Position numbers and translations under genes: made by a program. Positions 25,641 through 35,362 of a stretch of DNA of 64,000 nucleotides are shown piece by piece (the stretch's first letter is position 1; each line of letters begins with the position of its first letter). The notes below the pieces were generated by a model. That model had not been told where the DNA came from, made no database searches, and saw nothing but the letters and a program-made list of their open reading frames with translations. Origin of the DNA: Promerops cafer (lineage: Eukaryota > Chordata > Aves > Passeriformes > Nectariniidae); assembly GCA_013398275.1 (NCBI GenBank), contig VZSE01003047.1, forward strand, positions 839,083 through 903,082, given 5' to 3'.

Positions 25641-25965
25641 CTCTTGGTTCCGTGTTGTGATATTATTGAAAATAATGGATTATCCAGAGGCGTGGTGAGG
25701 AATTATTGCTGCTGTCAGCCAGATTTGTGAACCCAGTGCTGAGATATCTGCTCCCCACTGGATCCCACGCCTGGAAAAGTGAATGCCGGAAAAGTTGGAG
25801 GGGATTCGCAAAAAAGCTTCGGAAAATACGGCTCTTTTCTGTCCTCATCATGGGAGAAGTAAGAAACTCAAAGCCAATTGACCAGAAGTTTAAGGACAAG
25901 ATTTACAGGGAAATAAACAGGAGAACTGGGATCATACAGCCATTAATTTAGCGGAGTATGAATAA
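25641..25965. other. Element-like segment, open on both strands
   Basis: The segment has more balanced composition than its AT-rich flanks and scattered CpGs. It carries an 81-codon plus-strand frame (25706-25951, translation ending RRTGIIQPLI) and an overlapping 78-codon minus-strand frame. Neither is recognisable as a protein, and an overlapping pair argues against coding. It is a candidate conserved non-coding element, not testable without alignment. Confidence 0.3.
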
Positions 25966-26511
25966 AGAGCACTGACAACAGCAAGCTGAGTGAGAAAGAT
26001 GCAAATTAGAATTTACCTGCCATGATTTAACTGATCAAGTTATACACCAAGAGATTTTGCCCCTTTTCTTTCACTAAAAGTTTAAAACTCAAGTTATTTG
26101 GGTTTTTTTTTTCTAAATATTGTGCTGTTACAAAAAGCTTGTGGGTTCTTTTTTAGGTTTCATTCACTGATTATTTTTCCTCAAGTTTATCCAAGTTCTT
26201 CCTGAAAGGGAAGACTCCAACTTGAGGCAAAGTCATAAGCCATGGGTTTACTGGGTACATTTTAGCAACGTTAATGGATGTAACAACCACCCTCCCATTC
26301 ACCAGATGAAATCCCCATCTAAGCAGAAGGATAGTAGGAGGCTTATGACATCCATAAAATGGGTGTCGTTTGCATGGAGATGAATTTCAGCCCTTAGAAG
26401 CCAACAGAATCACATTTTCCATTATGTTCAGCCAGCAGAACAGATTTCATTAATCAGCCTCTCATCAAGGGCTCAGTCCTACCACATTACTCAAACTAAG
26501 TAATACCTAAG

Positions 26512-26751
26512 ATGCAAATAGGTCCACTAAAGCAAAGGAGGCATCTGGAGAAGTTGTGCCATTCTCCGACTAAAGGTGCTTTAATGGACTTTGAGAAATC
26601 CCACGTTCCACAAGTGAAATCCTCGTACCCTTCCAGCTCTTCAGGAAGGTCCCAACTAAATAAGTCATTCAACAGAAGTATTTCATCCCTGAAACACTGG
26701 AGAACGATGACAAGAGTTAAGCTGTTGAAGGCTGTTGAAGAAAACAGGTAA
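26512..26751 (+). other. Open frame ending at a splice-donor-like site
   Basis: A 79-codon ATG frame rich in serine and basic residues (SSYPSSSSGRSQLNKSFNRS in the middle) whose stop codon TAA lies inside AACAG|GTAAAA, a good match to a vertebrate 5' splice site (GT at 26748-26749). A spliced exon would therefore read past the apparent stop. The upstream sequence has no strong polypyrimidine tract or acceptor, so this would have to be a first exon or a false signal. The protein is not recognised. Confidence 0.15.
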
Positions 26752-27974
26752 AATTTAGCATTTACTGTTTTTCAGCTCAAATAGAGGGCTCAGAATTCCT
26801 TTTCACTCAGCAATTCACACTGAACTCTTTAAGGCACCATTTTGAGTAAGATACAGGAGGCCTTACGTCCTAGGGATATGGGAAGACTTGGTATGCATGA
26901 GGCTTTATTATTCTTGATTCACTGGAATTCAAAGTGCTGTTGGTATTTTTAATGTTTCCTATACTCATTTAACCATCCTATATGATGGGGTGGCTGAGTT
27001 TATCCACGATAAGGGATACTTGTCTTTATACTGAATAAAGTCTTTGTTTTCTAGCTCATTAATATTTTCCTGAAGTTGGTCAGATGCTGTCTTTTCCTTG
27101 CTTTATATCTCAAGAAGAACCATACGATTTTAATGACCAAAAGGACTAAACAAAGCAGGAGAAATCCCAACTTTTATATTTGCATGGTGCTGCTATTTGG
27201 CAAATCCAATGAAGGTTTTTGATCTTTTTGCCAAATGCAAACGAAATCTAAAAATCCTTATAATTCCCAATGAATTGAACACTTGTGTATTATTCCCCAT
27301 GAAATGTCTAATAGATGTTAGTTGATCTTTGTGCCCTTTTTTGTAGATTTAGTTTGTTTGTTGTTTCCTGTCACGATCAGTGAAAGACTCTTTGGGTTAA
27401 AACGTGGGAAAAGAATGATATATTTGTTAATTGTTGCTGTTCTTGCTATGATCTTTGGCAACACCTGCTGGTGGTACTCTGCAGTGCTGGAACCACTCTA
27501 CATACATGCCTTCAATGTATAGACCTTCAACTGGCCACGCAATCCTGTCCACCTGCAAAGAGCATGGACGTGGCCAGTGGGCTTAAAAATATCTCAGCCC
27601 AAGTTCATGAAAACACTTGCTCAGGCTTTGCAGGCTCAAACACTCTCTCATATTAAAATGTGCTTGGGGTTTTTTTTTGCCAGTCCAGCTGCTGTGATTT
27701 TTATAAAAGTTGTGATTTTATGGCAACTTAATCCAAAGAGAATTTCATCCAGAACATCTCCCATCCGCTCTCTAGTAATGAGGTATTTTGAGCAGCAGGA
27801 TAAATAACATTTAGGCATCTAATAAAAACTGCTGGGGCTTTTTTTTTAGGTCTCAAATCCTCTTTTCTACATAGTACAGCAGAAAAGCCTCGTATTGTAG
27901 GTGAAAATCTGTAAATTTGCAGTAACTGAAAAATAACAGAAGGCGCAGCAGCATTCTTTATGTTAGTCTATATT

Positions 27975-28215
27975 GATCGGCTCTAATGAGCACCAGTGGA
28001 GCTGTAGCTAATGGTGGTATGTCTGGTGTTAAGGGCAAATGTGGGAGAAGATTATCAACCCAAGGGGTTTAACAGTTGCTGGACTGCCCTCAGCCCTCAG
28101 GGCAATGATGCACTTGAGAGGTCACCGTATCAAATGAGGGAAAAGATTCAGCTCGCGCTGCTGGAAGAAATGCAGCAGGAGCTGTGCTTTAGCCCAGACT
28201 ACCGGCATCAATAAA
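27975..28215 (+). other. Element-like segment with protein-like open frame end
   Basis: The segment contains TAATGAG and CTAATGG motifs, an AGGTCACCG nuclear-receptor-like half-site and a plus-strand frame ending at TAA 28212-28214. The last part of the frame reads YQMREKIQLALLEEMQQELC then FSPDYRHQ, which would form a charged amphipathic helix. The frame opens at about 28011 with a non-ATG codon. A CCCTCAG acceptor-like site lies near 28090-28102. No family is recognised. It may be a small exon, or a conserved enhancer that is open by chance. Confidence 0.2.
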
Positions 28216-28640
28216 ACAGTTCCTCTCTGCCGGCTGTGTCTTCCCCTCTCCTTTCCCATCACCTGCCTAGCACTGCATTGCTAATTAAGAACCCTAACAC
28301 GGGGATCTGGGCAGGGATGGCACCGAACTGCTCTGAATTGGGTTGGAATACGCGCCTTGGCGCCATCCGCGCAGAGAAGGACGAGTTACGGGGCAGAACG
28401 GTTTCACACCTGACGTCTGTTTGTTACCTGGGGGGGCCACGCTGCCATTTGATTGGAATTTGCTTGATATTTCATTCAGTGTGTTGCTGCCACCCCCTTC
28501 CGAGATCTGAGAGGGATGAGATGAGTGACCACCAGAGCAGAGAAGGCCACCGGGCTTCAAGGGGAAGTTAACTGGCAGATCCGAGAGAACGCTCGCAGTA
28601 AAATGTTTGTGCAGAAAGGAAGCTACAGGTATCCAAAAAG
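28216..28640. other. CpG-richer element-like segment
   Basis: A patch with CpGs at intervals (around 28300-28390, 28500 and 28550-28595) inside AT-rich DNA, including TACGCGCCTTGGCGCCATC near 28349. There is no consistent coding frame. It is a candidate regulatory element adjoining the segment at 27975. Confidence 0.3.
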
Positions 28641-29023
28641 ATAAAAATGAGCAGAGAAATGCCTTGAGGTGGATGGCATGTTGCACATTCCATGCTTTAA
28701 TAGCCTAATGGAATAATTTTAACTGTGTGAGGCTCTGAAACACACCAAGAAGCTCTGTTGAGAACCGAGCACTGAGATTTCAAATATTTGTTACAATAAA
28801 CAGCAATATTTATTTGGAAAAAAAAATCAGAATATTTGACTTAATGTTGTAAATAAGCAAATTAAATATTACCTTAGCTCCATTTTGCCCTGGCATGCTG
28901 TGGTTATGGCAAATTATTTATTAGGTCTTTAAAAATTCTAAGACATGGATTCCTCTTGTTCCTTAGACACTGATGATGGGTCAGATTATTAAAAATATCT
29001 TCACAGCTCTAATTTTTTTGCAG

Positions 29024-29327
29024 TGTTAACATGGAGCAGGCTGGATGTCGCATTCTTTGTTCCAGTCAGAGATTTTCCAACTGGTTTTGCCTGAACAAGA
29101 AGGAAGAGAGTCAGGATTTGGTCAAAGAAGAATATTTCCTACCACGGTCAGCAAAAAAAGAGACGGTTTTAGACTGTTACCGGGCTGTTGACACAAAAAC
29201 ACCTGAAATAAGTGGAGCAGGCACTAAAGCTGGCAAGCACACTCAGTGGGAGCAACGGGGCTGGAGACGAGGAGAAACATTTTCCGCAAAGAAGCCGGAG
29301 TTGACACATCCACTGCTCGCTGCCTGA
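29024..29327 (+). other. Candidate exon-like open frame after an acceptor-like site
   Basis: A 98-codon ATG frame starts at 29031, seven bases after TCTAATTTTTTTGCAG, a close match to a vertebrate 3' splice site. The predicted product starts MEQAGCRILC, is rich in Lys/Glu (KKEESQDLVKEEYF) and ends PELTHPLLAA at a TGA. It has no recognised domain or signal peptide. The segment is of balanced composition within AT-rich flanks. It could be the last exon of an unknown transcript, a lncRNA exon, or a conserved element with a chance frame. There is no supporting upstream exon. Confidence 0.18.
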
Positions 29328-29645
29328 TGGGCTCCAGCTCGGGGGTTTGATGTCTGCAGCTCCCACCACTGTCCATTAGACAGGCGCCCGCGCCAGGGAC
29401 GCTGCGGCCACAAGTGACACTAATGTGCTCCACTGCTGACACTGGGGAACCCACAGGAAAATGTGTTCATCCCCTGGCTGCTCCACGGTTAAAAAGGGAA
29501 CCAGTCTGGCAAAACAGACGGAGGGAGTTTGCATCCCCAACGCTTCATCTGTCCCCGTTCTCGTGCCTGGTGAATGCTGAAATTTCTGAATATCCTAAGG
29601 AAAAAATAACCCGCATTATTTTAAAAGTGTGTCCTGAAAAGTATT
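29328..29645. other. Element-like segment downstream of 29327
   Basis: A GC-balanced stretch with CpG-containing words (GGCGCCCGCGCC near 29383-29394, GACGCTGCGGCC near 29399). It forms one block of about 620 bp with the preceding open frame. This is a candidate conserved non-coding region; nothing more specific is visible. Confidence 0.3.
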
Positions 29646-32196
29646 TCCCGCTGTAGCTTGAATTCTAATTGGTTTAGGCAAGGCCAAGCTGCTTCTTCAC
29701 AAAATGAGCCTGTGAGCAGACTGTGGCAAATTCATGGCATTTATTTTCTACAACTTAAGTTCATAAGTAGGACTTGCTAATTTACACAATTATTGAGACC
29801 TCCTTCAGTCATAAATGCTCAGTTGCCATGGGATGTGAAGTGTGAGCAGAAAAAAACCACTTTCATTCATGAACTTTTCTAATACTCTAAAACTCTTCTG
29901 TATTCTTTGTTATTTTAGTTCGGGACATATTTGAGCTTAAGAAGGTCAGAGATTAACTTTCAGATGCTTTTACTCTTCTCATGACAGAAAAATGTCAAAT
30001 TCCTCACTCAGTAGCAGGAAGTTCCATAGTACAGAAGGATATTTATAGAAATATATTTTTTTAAAAAATATCTCTATGCACCTAATTGAAATAATTTTAT
30101 GAAATTATTATCAGAAAGGATAATGTGAATAACAGAACAAGAGCTGTTCTCTAATGGCTTTTTTCTTAAGGAGACTTCAGAATTTTTTAAATATTATAAA
30201 ATTTATTTCATAGCTGTTGTTCCACATGCTAGAGCTTTGGACAGATGAATGTGTGGGATTTGAAAGGAAGTGGTGGAAATGCACACCACAGCACTGGCAG
30301 GACAGTGGGTCCATACTTTGGACCTTGTCATAATTACCCAGCTCATGGATCTTAACTCCAAATCTGAATTAGTCCAAAATTCCCCAACCAAAGTTCCTCA
30401 GAGTTTAATGATGTAGGAATCTAGCTAAGGGGATTTCTTAATAGTTGGTATTGACCAGTCATTTTGAACTGTTTGTTTTGAAAAGGACATGCTATTTATT
30501 TTTTCTTTCCATTTAAATATCAAAAAGAAAGGATCTTGCTGTAGCTCCAAACGATAATCCATACAATGAATAACCACTCGATGGCATAACAAATTTCTTC
30601 ACTTAAATGAAAAAATATTTTCAGCTCTTGAGATTAAGTAGCCACAAAATCCACTCCCAGTCTCAAAAAATCCTACCAAGTCATTATATGTTCAGTAGTA
30701 AATAAAATTTTGCCTGTGTATTTTTTTCCATATGCATTTCTTGAATGAAGTGCAGCTGTTTTAGGGGTTCATAAGGAATGCACCTTATTTTCTTTGCATT
30801 GGAGATTTTCCCTGTGCAGTATCCTGGCCTTCACCCCTTCAACACCACTAAATCCCATAAGTGATCCCAAGATGATGTTGTTTAGCACGGTAATATTATT
30901 TTCAATGAAGCAGCAAGTAGGAGCACTTGGAAATGGATGAGCATGAGCACTTGGAAATGCAAGATTCCTGCCAGGCTGGGAGAGGAACCCTAAACTTGAC
31001 CTTTGTGCATTTTACAGGAAAAAAGAGAAGGAAAAGAAGAGGAAAAAAGTTCCAAACCCCAAAACTGCTTTAATTTAAAGACACTTTAGAAATTAGTCTG
31101 TATTATCATGAAGTCTGTTTATAGCAACAAACCACATAGAAATCTTCAGGAAAATGCCCCTTTCCTACTTACTCATTGACCTTCTCTTGGACAACATCCA
31201 CTCTGCTCCTTGAATCCTGACATCTGCAAGGATCTTCCCATTCCTCATGGAAATTCATTCAAATTCCAGGTCACCCTTGGAGGAAGGAGAAGGCTTCCTG
31301 GTCCTGACTGTCCTGTTGGACCTTGCTGGTGATTTTAAACAGGTGAAGTGTCAATGAAACCATTCAAACTCAAACCAGCACAACTGGCCATGGCTTAGCA
31401 GCCTAGATGTTTTAACACTCACTTCCAGAGGATCTTGGCTGAACTTCCAGCCTGTTCCCCCATCACAAAACTATCTGTGACATCTTTGAATAATAGAAGA
31501 CTTTGAACCTTAAAAAGCTCTCACAAGTCATTTGAAGAATATTTAATAACAACATTCTTCAGTTGGTATTTGAGTGAAATAGCCAAAAATTGCCAAATTT
31601 CTCAGTGGAATATGACCCAACTTTTTTCCACTCATGTGGTTTTGTCCTCTTTCATTTTAATTCTTTGCATTTCTGTGGTTTGAACCCAACTAAAAAAATC
31701 TTCATCCTGTGGTATTCTCTAACTTCCCAATTCTATATTTATAGGAATGCAGCAAGGTGACAGTTTCAGGCCAGGTCTGCAGTGGGGCTCAACCCCCTTC
31801 ACGAAATTATTTGACAAAAATCTTTGTCTTCTTATCTAAACAATGCTCCTTAATTTTTTGAGATAAATATAATCCCGCAGTAGAAGGGGTGGAATTTGGC
31901 TGTCACATGCATTATGTGACCAGACTGTTTGGTGGAGGATGGGATACTCCTGTTTTCAGGAACTTTGTCCACTCCCACTTCTCATAGCCAAAAGGACAAT
32001 GTTTGTGCATCTATTAAAGCGCAGCATGAAGACCTCTGGTAACACCTGTTAAATAAAATTATTACCACTGGCTCCCTCCACAAGTTTTAACCAAAAACTT
32101 TCTGTCTTCAAGATTTATCCCTAAATTTTTCCGTCCAAACTGTTTCATATGGCTTTGTTTTGTCTTGGTTTTTTGGGGGGAGTTTTGTTGTTTTTC
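29646..32196. other. AT-rich non-coding segment
   Basis: No gene or mobile element is recognised. A 15-bp duplication GAGCACTTGGAAATG occurs at 30921-30935 and 30945-30959. The remainder is AT-rich unique sequence. Confidence 0.55.
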
Positions 32197-32242
32197 TTTT
32201 TTTTTTTTTTNNNNNNNNNTTTTTTTTTTTTTTTTTTTTTTT
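32197..32242. repeat. Poly-T tract with 9-base assembly gap
   Basis: T14, then N at 32211-32219, then T23. It is a homopolymer whose true length was not resolved; the N run is a local assembly or consensus failure. Confidence 0.95.
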
Positions 32243-33380
32243 GGTGGACCATCTCTACAGTTCTTTTCTCTCCATCCAACTCAATTTCTGCTTTTACCTT
32301 CTCCCTTTGTCCTCTGCCATCAGCTTCTCAATGAATATCCCTCCAGTGACCATTTACCAGCATGTCTTGCAGGTTTTTTAACATCCTTAAAGCTCTGAAG
32401 GCTCCATACTTAAGCCCACTGCCACTTGGTTTGGTCACTGAGCTCAATAATCTTTAATTTACCTTTTTTTTTTTTACTTATTTCAGAGAAAGAGTAGACT
32501 CAAAAATATGTCTTAAAAAAAAGGCTCACAGCATTCACGCATAGGTTTGATGCCTCCCCAGAATATATTCCTGGATCCCATGTGCAGAAATGTTGCCTAA
32601 AATTGAAGAGTGATTTTCCATATTTAAAGAATTATCAAGAGCAGTGTTACTAATAGTGCCTTGACATAGAAAATAGCAAAACCTAATTCAATATGGTGAA
32701 AACTTTGTTGATTGGAAAACAAAGAAATGTATCACTTTCCTCCCTGATCATATAAAATCATTATAAAGAAAAGGAGAGCAAGGAGAGAAAAAATCAAGTG
32801 CTGAATCATGAAAAGAGTCAGCAGATCAAGGTCTTTCTTCTAAAAAATCTTTAGCAGGGAAAAGAAGAAACAGCGGATATTATTTCCAATTATTTCTCAA
32901 ATTGGAACAGAGAAAGGAAAATAAAAAAATACACACACACACACACACAAAAAAAAAAAATAAAAAAATCCCTGACTTGGTCCTACTGGAGTTTGTAGCT
33001 GGAAGGAAAGTCCTTGCTTATATTGAAGTAAAGTTCTGAAAATAAGCAAAGAACAGATTTATTGATTTTTGGTGAAGTCTGGGTGTAAAAAAGAGAAAGA
33101 ATAAAGAAGTGCTCTTTGCCCGCTATGTCCAAATGACATCCCCAGTGGCCTTCTTAATGGTGGGGGAGGGGAGGGGGCAGGTGCCTACCCCGGCACACGG
33201 CCACAACTGCCCTTAGGCAAGGGCTAATGGTATTGGCTGAGCCTGCTCTAAGCCTCTCTTTTCTAATAGCCAACTTTCTCTGTGCGAGAAGACAGACAGA
33301 TATTGATTGGTCCAAATGCCCTTGAGTTGACAACATCTGAAATGAAAATCCACAAGGCTAGCACAAACTTTCTGCAAGTT
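32243..33380. other. Non-coding segment with (CA)n and a G-rich tract
   Basis: No gene is recognised. A (CA)10 microsatellite flanked by A-runs lies at 32930-32949. A G-rich run GGTGGGGGAGGGGAGGGGG lies at 33159-33177 just before a GC-richer patch. Confidence 0.5.
32930..32949. repeat. (AC)n microsatellite
   Basis: Ten AC units followed directly by an A-rich stretch. Confidence 0.92.
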
Positions 33381-33384
33381 CAAT

Positions 33385-33650
33385 TCCTTGGAATCTGATT
33401 AGGAGGCTGGCCGGCGCGAGCGTTCTCATGGAAAAGGTCTCCTTTTGTCGCTGCCTCCGCACGTGCAATTAGCGGCGCGGACGCGGCTCCGGCAGAGCCG
33501 CGGCACAAATGGCAATTTTGGGAAGCAGGTTAAGGGTAACAGGGGTTTGACTGAGGGAACAAATCCAGCCCAGCCCGTCGTGAAGTTTAACAACAAATTC
33601 GCAAAGACACAGGCGCCGTTTCCCAGCTCTGAGCATTAATTAGGCATAGA
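33385..33650. other. CpG-rich element in AT-rich DNA
   Basis: CpG density rises sharply (GGCCGGCGCGAGCG at 33410, GCGGCGCGGACGCGG around 33472) between AT-rich flanks. TAAT-core words stand on both sides (CAATTAGCG, CATTAATTAGG, GATTAATAA). A hairpin with 8-bp arms CGCGGCTC/GAGCCGCG lies at 33482-33489 and 33495-33502. A 64-codon plus frame (33445-33639) starts only at TTG and looks accidental. The best reading is a developmental enhancer-like or conserved non-coding element; this is inference from composition. Confidence 0.35.
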
Positions 33651-34371
33651 TTAATAAAATAGATTAATAAGACACTTATTCTCTTTTCTTCTGCTCTCTG
33701 AAGCTGTAGATAAAGTGATAGAATTTAAAGAGTCCATCTTTCAGGGAAGTTACTTCATCCAGACTGAAGTCCTAACTCCCAGCAAGTCCAGGTTTATTTT
33801 CTAATGACTTTGTTTTCCAGAATTAAAATACTGGAGTTACAGTTTGCAAATGTTACGGATGAGGAATGCAGAAGGCTGTAGGAGTGTATTTGTACCTTAT
33901 TAAGCATTCTTTTTTTATTCTAAAAATTCCTCCTAAATCAATACATTGACTACTGTATAAAGCTTAAATAAAGCATTATTAAAGTGGAAGCAGTGTTCCT
34001 GTCCTACTGGGTTATTTAGAAGCATAAAAGATACACTCATAAGAATCAGGATCATGCCAGGTAAAGTACAGCTGGAATACACATTAAATTTATTCAGTCA
34101 TTGATTTGTAATGTTGATCCTCCATGGCTTCATGTTTCTTTTCTCATTAATCTTAGTTAACCCTCTCAAAACAATGCCAACGCTGGCGTTTGATGTATTG
34201 AAGATCCAACCTGCAGAGGATGCTGCTTTCTGGACTGTGATCCCTGCCATCAGTGGGGATGAAGCCACAGATCCAGAGAATGTTCTTTGCTTGATTTTGT
34301 GTTAAGTATGAAAAAGAGAAGGTATTTTCTCAGAGGAAGAAGCAAACAAAGAAAGAGGATGCACAGTTCCA
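33651..34371. other. AT-rich non-coding segment
   Basis: No gene is recognised. AATAAA hexamers occur, for example around 33967, but no transcript can be inferred from them. Confidence 0.5.
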
Positions 34372-34439
34372 TCCCCCATGGTTGGAACGAGGTGATCTCT
34401 AAGGTCCTTTTCAGCCCAAACCATTCTAAGATTCTGTGC
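34372..34439 (+). mobile_element. CR1 LINE 3' terminal scrap
   Basis: Plus strand: CCCCCATGGTTGGAACGAGG, TGATCTCTAAGGTCCTTTTC and AGCCCAAACCATTCTAAGAT. It is the last ~68 bp of a decayed CR1 3' end, one of only four short scraps in the central block. Confidence 0.88.
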
Positions 34440-35289
34440 TGACCTAAGACAGGGAATGGGAATGTATAGGCTGCAGAGAATTGATAGATCTGCTGGAGGT
34501 CTCCTGTGGGGCAAGGAACAAACTGCTGTGGTGTTTCCACTAACAAACACTCAGCTCCAGGAGAAAGTCACTGCAGAGGAAGACAAAGCACTGCAAAGAA
34601 TCCTATTTTAGAAATTAGGATCTCTGCCTATAAAGCCAATAACTATTTTAATTGGAGACTACTTACTAAGGCATTTCCATTTTCTACCTGCCCCTCCCTC
34701 CCTACTCACCTGATAAAGGTGGTTTTGTAGAGAGGCTGGCTGAAGAGGAGGGCAGGAGAGGTCATTTTTGGAGAAACCAGCAGCAAATACACACAGGTGT
34801 GCAGAGACTCAGGAGCCTGGGGCATTTGCCATCCTGCTGGAGGTGATGCCTGTCAATAAAGCCTGGTCCATTCCTCTGTGGGATGAACTGGGCTTAATCC
34901 ATCATTCCTCTGGACTTGATGCTGCCTGTGCAGAACCTGCTCTCTGGTGGCTACCAGCCACTTCTGAAAGTTTTGCCTGATCTCCTTTTGGCAAATACAG
35001 ATAACAACAAATTTTTTGTTTTATGTCATGGCAGAAGTGACAAATGTCAGCTGTTTAGACTAAATGGCCACTTCTATCTCATCTCTTGCTGCAAAACTGT
35101 AACTGGATTGTAGTCCTTCCTGGGGATGCCAGTGGTTTCCTTATGGAAAAGCTCCATGGACTTGGACTTTAGCATCCAGCTTGCCTTAAAATCCATTTAT
35201 ATTTTAATTATCCGGTCCACATCTCCCCATCTGACTTTTTAACAAGCTGAGAATCCCAATGATACTTTATCAATACAGGCCAAAAATAA
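34440..35289. other. Non-coding segment
   Basis: No gene or repeat family is recognised. Short plus-strand frames (for example 34506-34730 and 34768-34980) resemble no protein family. Confidence 0.5.
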
Positions 35290-35354
<65 letters not shown>

Positions 35355-35362
35355 CAGACAGA
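35290..35362. repeat. (TAGA)n tetranucleotide microsatellite
   Basis: About 16 TAGA (GATA-type) units pass into two or three CAGA units at the 3' side. It is long enough to be highly polymorphic between individuals. Confidence 0.97.

Noticed and set aside
27322..27522. 66-codon frame with two hydrophobic stretches
   Set aside because: It resembles a small membrane protein, but T-rich DNA always encodes hydrophobic residues. It begins at TTG and has no splice or start context.
33445..33639. 64-codon frame in the CpG-rich element
   Set aside because: It starts only at TTG. An ATG 17 bases upstream is in another frame that stops quickly. Base composition explains the frame.
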